The notes under the pieces: model-generated | What the model saw: only the letters and a program-made list of their open reading frames with translations | Database searches by the model: none | Told to the model about the DNA's origin: nothing | NCBI GenBank assembly: GCA_012511845.1 | Contig: JAAZFF010000239.1 | Coordinates: 1-7,740 of the forward strand | DNA: 7,740 nucleotides | Source: Lentisphaerota bacterium | GTDB lineage: Bacteria > Verrucomicrobiota > Kiritimatiellia > RFP12 > UBA3636 | Direction of reading: 5' to 3' | Translations under genes and position numbers: made by a program | Shown: positions 7,426 through 7,740 of the stretch, piece by piece | Position numbering within the stretch: position 1 is the first letter of the stretch | Layout of the letters: every line of letters starts with the position of its first letter

Positions 7426-7447
7426 GCGGCTCTTTGCAGCCGCAAAG
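7426..7447 (-). promoter_or_regulatory. Competing hairpins in the leader
   Basis: Two 6-bp stems share bases in the 5' leader of the EF-G-like gene. Stem A pairs 7442-7447 with 7432-7437 (CTTTGC-GGCT-GCAAAG on the minus strand). Stem B pairs 7438-7443 with 7426-7431 (GCGGCT-GCAAAG-AGCCGC). They cannot both form. Neither is followed by a T-run long enough to be a clear terminator. AGGTAGGG (7448-7455) lies immediately upstream, as it does before hairpins at 588-742, so this may be a repeat module rather than a dedicated switch. Confidence 0.4.
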
Positions 7448-7470
7448 CCCTACCTACTTATTTGTGCGTA

Positions 7471-7500
7471 ATTATGTCACAAAAAGGGCATAAATATCAA
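7471..7500 (-). promoter_or_regulatory. Sigma70-like promoter of the four-gene operon
   Basis: On the minus strand TTGATA (7500-7495) is followed after 18 bases by CATAAT (7476-7471). Both hexamers match the consensus at five of six or better. Transcription would begin near 7464, giving a leader of roughly 90 nt before the ATG at 7372. The surrounding DNA is AT-rich in contrast to the repeat just upstream. It is the only good promoter on the operon strand. Confidence 0.6.
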
Positions 7501-7545
7501 CTATTATTTTGGGGCGCGGGGTGGCGGCCCCTGCCGGGCAGTGGG

Positions 7546-7612
7546 GGCACGGCAAGCCGGAGCACGGCGAGCCGTGCCAGTGGGCAGTGGGCAGTGGGCA
7601 GTGGACAGTGTC
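7546..7612 (+). repeat. Heptad tandem repeat plus GCACGGC palindrome, copy 2
   Basis: GGCACGGCAAGCC is followed by the palindrome GCACGGC-GA-GCCGTGC (7562-7577). Heptads then run from 7578: CAGTGGG three times, CAGTGGA once and a partial CAGTG ending at 7610. This matches the unit at 746-810 but points the other way. Here the heptads are nearly perfect, whereas the copy at 746-780 is degenerate. The array lies in the gap between the operon promoter and the IS element, and no gene crosses it. Confidence 0.8.
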
Positions 7613-7624
7613 CCTGTCCCGTCC

Positions 7625-7740
7625 TGATATACATTGACACTTATTTAACCCAAATAAGGAGATTAAATGAGACAACAAATAGTGTATAGTGAAGCATTCA
7701 AGTTACGCGTTTTGCGTGCATTGGAGACAGGCGAGGTTGC
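7625..7740 (+). mobile_element. Left end of a probable IS3-family element (partial)
   Basis: A TG-starting, AT-rich sequence begins near 7625, directly after the GC-rich repeat, and runs into a transposase OrfA start within about 40 bases. That is the usual arrangement at the left end of IS3-family elements. The exact boundary, terminal inverted repeat and target duplication cannot be confirmed because the right end is outside the window. Confidence 0.45.
7667..7740 (+). CDS. IS3-family transposase OrfA, N-terminal fragment
   Basis: The reading frame opens with ATG at 7667, preceded at 5 nt by AAGGAG (7656-7661), a near-ideal ribosome binding site. The 24 visible codons encode MRQQIVYSEAFKLRVLRALE followed by TGEV; the gene then runs off the window. 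The YSEAFKLRVLRALETGEV pattern is typical of the start of the helix-turn-helix OrfA proteins of IS3-family elements, which bind the element's ends and are joined to the OrfB integrase by frameshifting. Only the first helix is visible, so the exact group is unknown. It is the only gene on the plus strand. Confidence 0.65.
   Translation, partial: MRQQIVYSEAFKLRVLRALETGEV

Noticed and set aside
7578..7610. CRISPR array
   Set aside because: The units are contiguous 7-base repeats without spacers.
7634..7639. TTGACA as a -35 box for the transposase gene
   Set aside because: No -10 hexamer lies at 16-18 bases; the ribosome binding site occupies that place.

Overview
The window is one mid-GC bacterial locus. 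Four protein genes lie head to tail on the minus strand, between about 7.37 kb and 0.76 kb. Repeat-rich non-coding DNA flanks them on both sides, and the first codons of an insertion-sequence transposase run off the right edge on the plus strand. No marker fixes the taxon. The gene set (a divergent EF-G paralogue, a short FtsK/SpoIIIE translocase, a RodZ-like membrane HTH protein, a two-subunit class I fumarase component) together with CAGTGGG-type heptad repeats would fit an anaerobic, PVC-like bacterium such as Lentisphaerota or Kiritimatiellota. That placement is a low-confidence inference.

Layout, read along the minus strand from the right. A sigma70-like promoter (7471-7500) and a leader of roughly 90 nt with two competing hairpins precede an EF-G-like translation factor (5339-7372). 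After 64 nt comes FtsK/SpoIIIE (2737-5274), and after a further 30 nt a RodZ-like HTH/membrane protein (1372-2706). The fumarate hydratase beta subunit (764-1375) overlaps that gene by ATGA. Same strand, short gaps and the overlap suggest a single transcription unit combining translation, chromosome segregation, cell shape and central metabolism. No strong terminator is visible inside it.

The flanks are the unusual part. Positions 1-763 hold no convincing gene. They contain a 16-bp perfect inverted repeat near the left edge, several strong stem-loops, and a mosaic of short modules (CTGCTCAGCA words, AGGTAGGG followed by a hairpin). A GGCACGGC/GCCGTGCC palindrome plus degenerate CAGTGGG heptads lies over the 3' end of the fumarase gene and supplies its last ~14 codons and its stop. 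A second copy of the palindrome-plus-heptad unit, in the opposite orientation, lies at 7546-7612 between the operon promoter and the incoming IS element, so inverted copies bracket the four-gene block.

Among the proteins, the EF-G paralogue stands out. Its P-loop and domain IV tip are intact, but the catalytic His position after DTPG is Phe, the switch I RGIT motif reads RKIS, and the G4 NKxD motif reads TGLD. It may therefore act with little or no canonical GTP hydrolysis. No wholly new system is evident.
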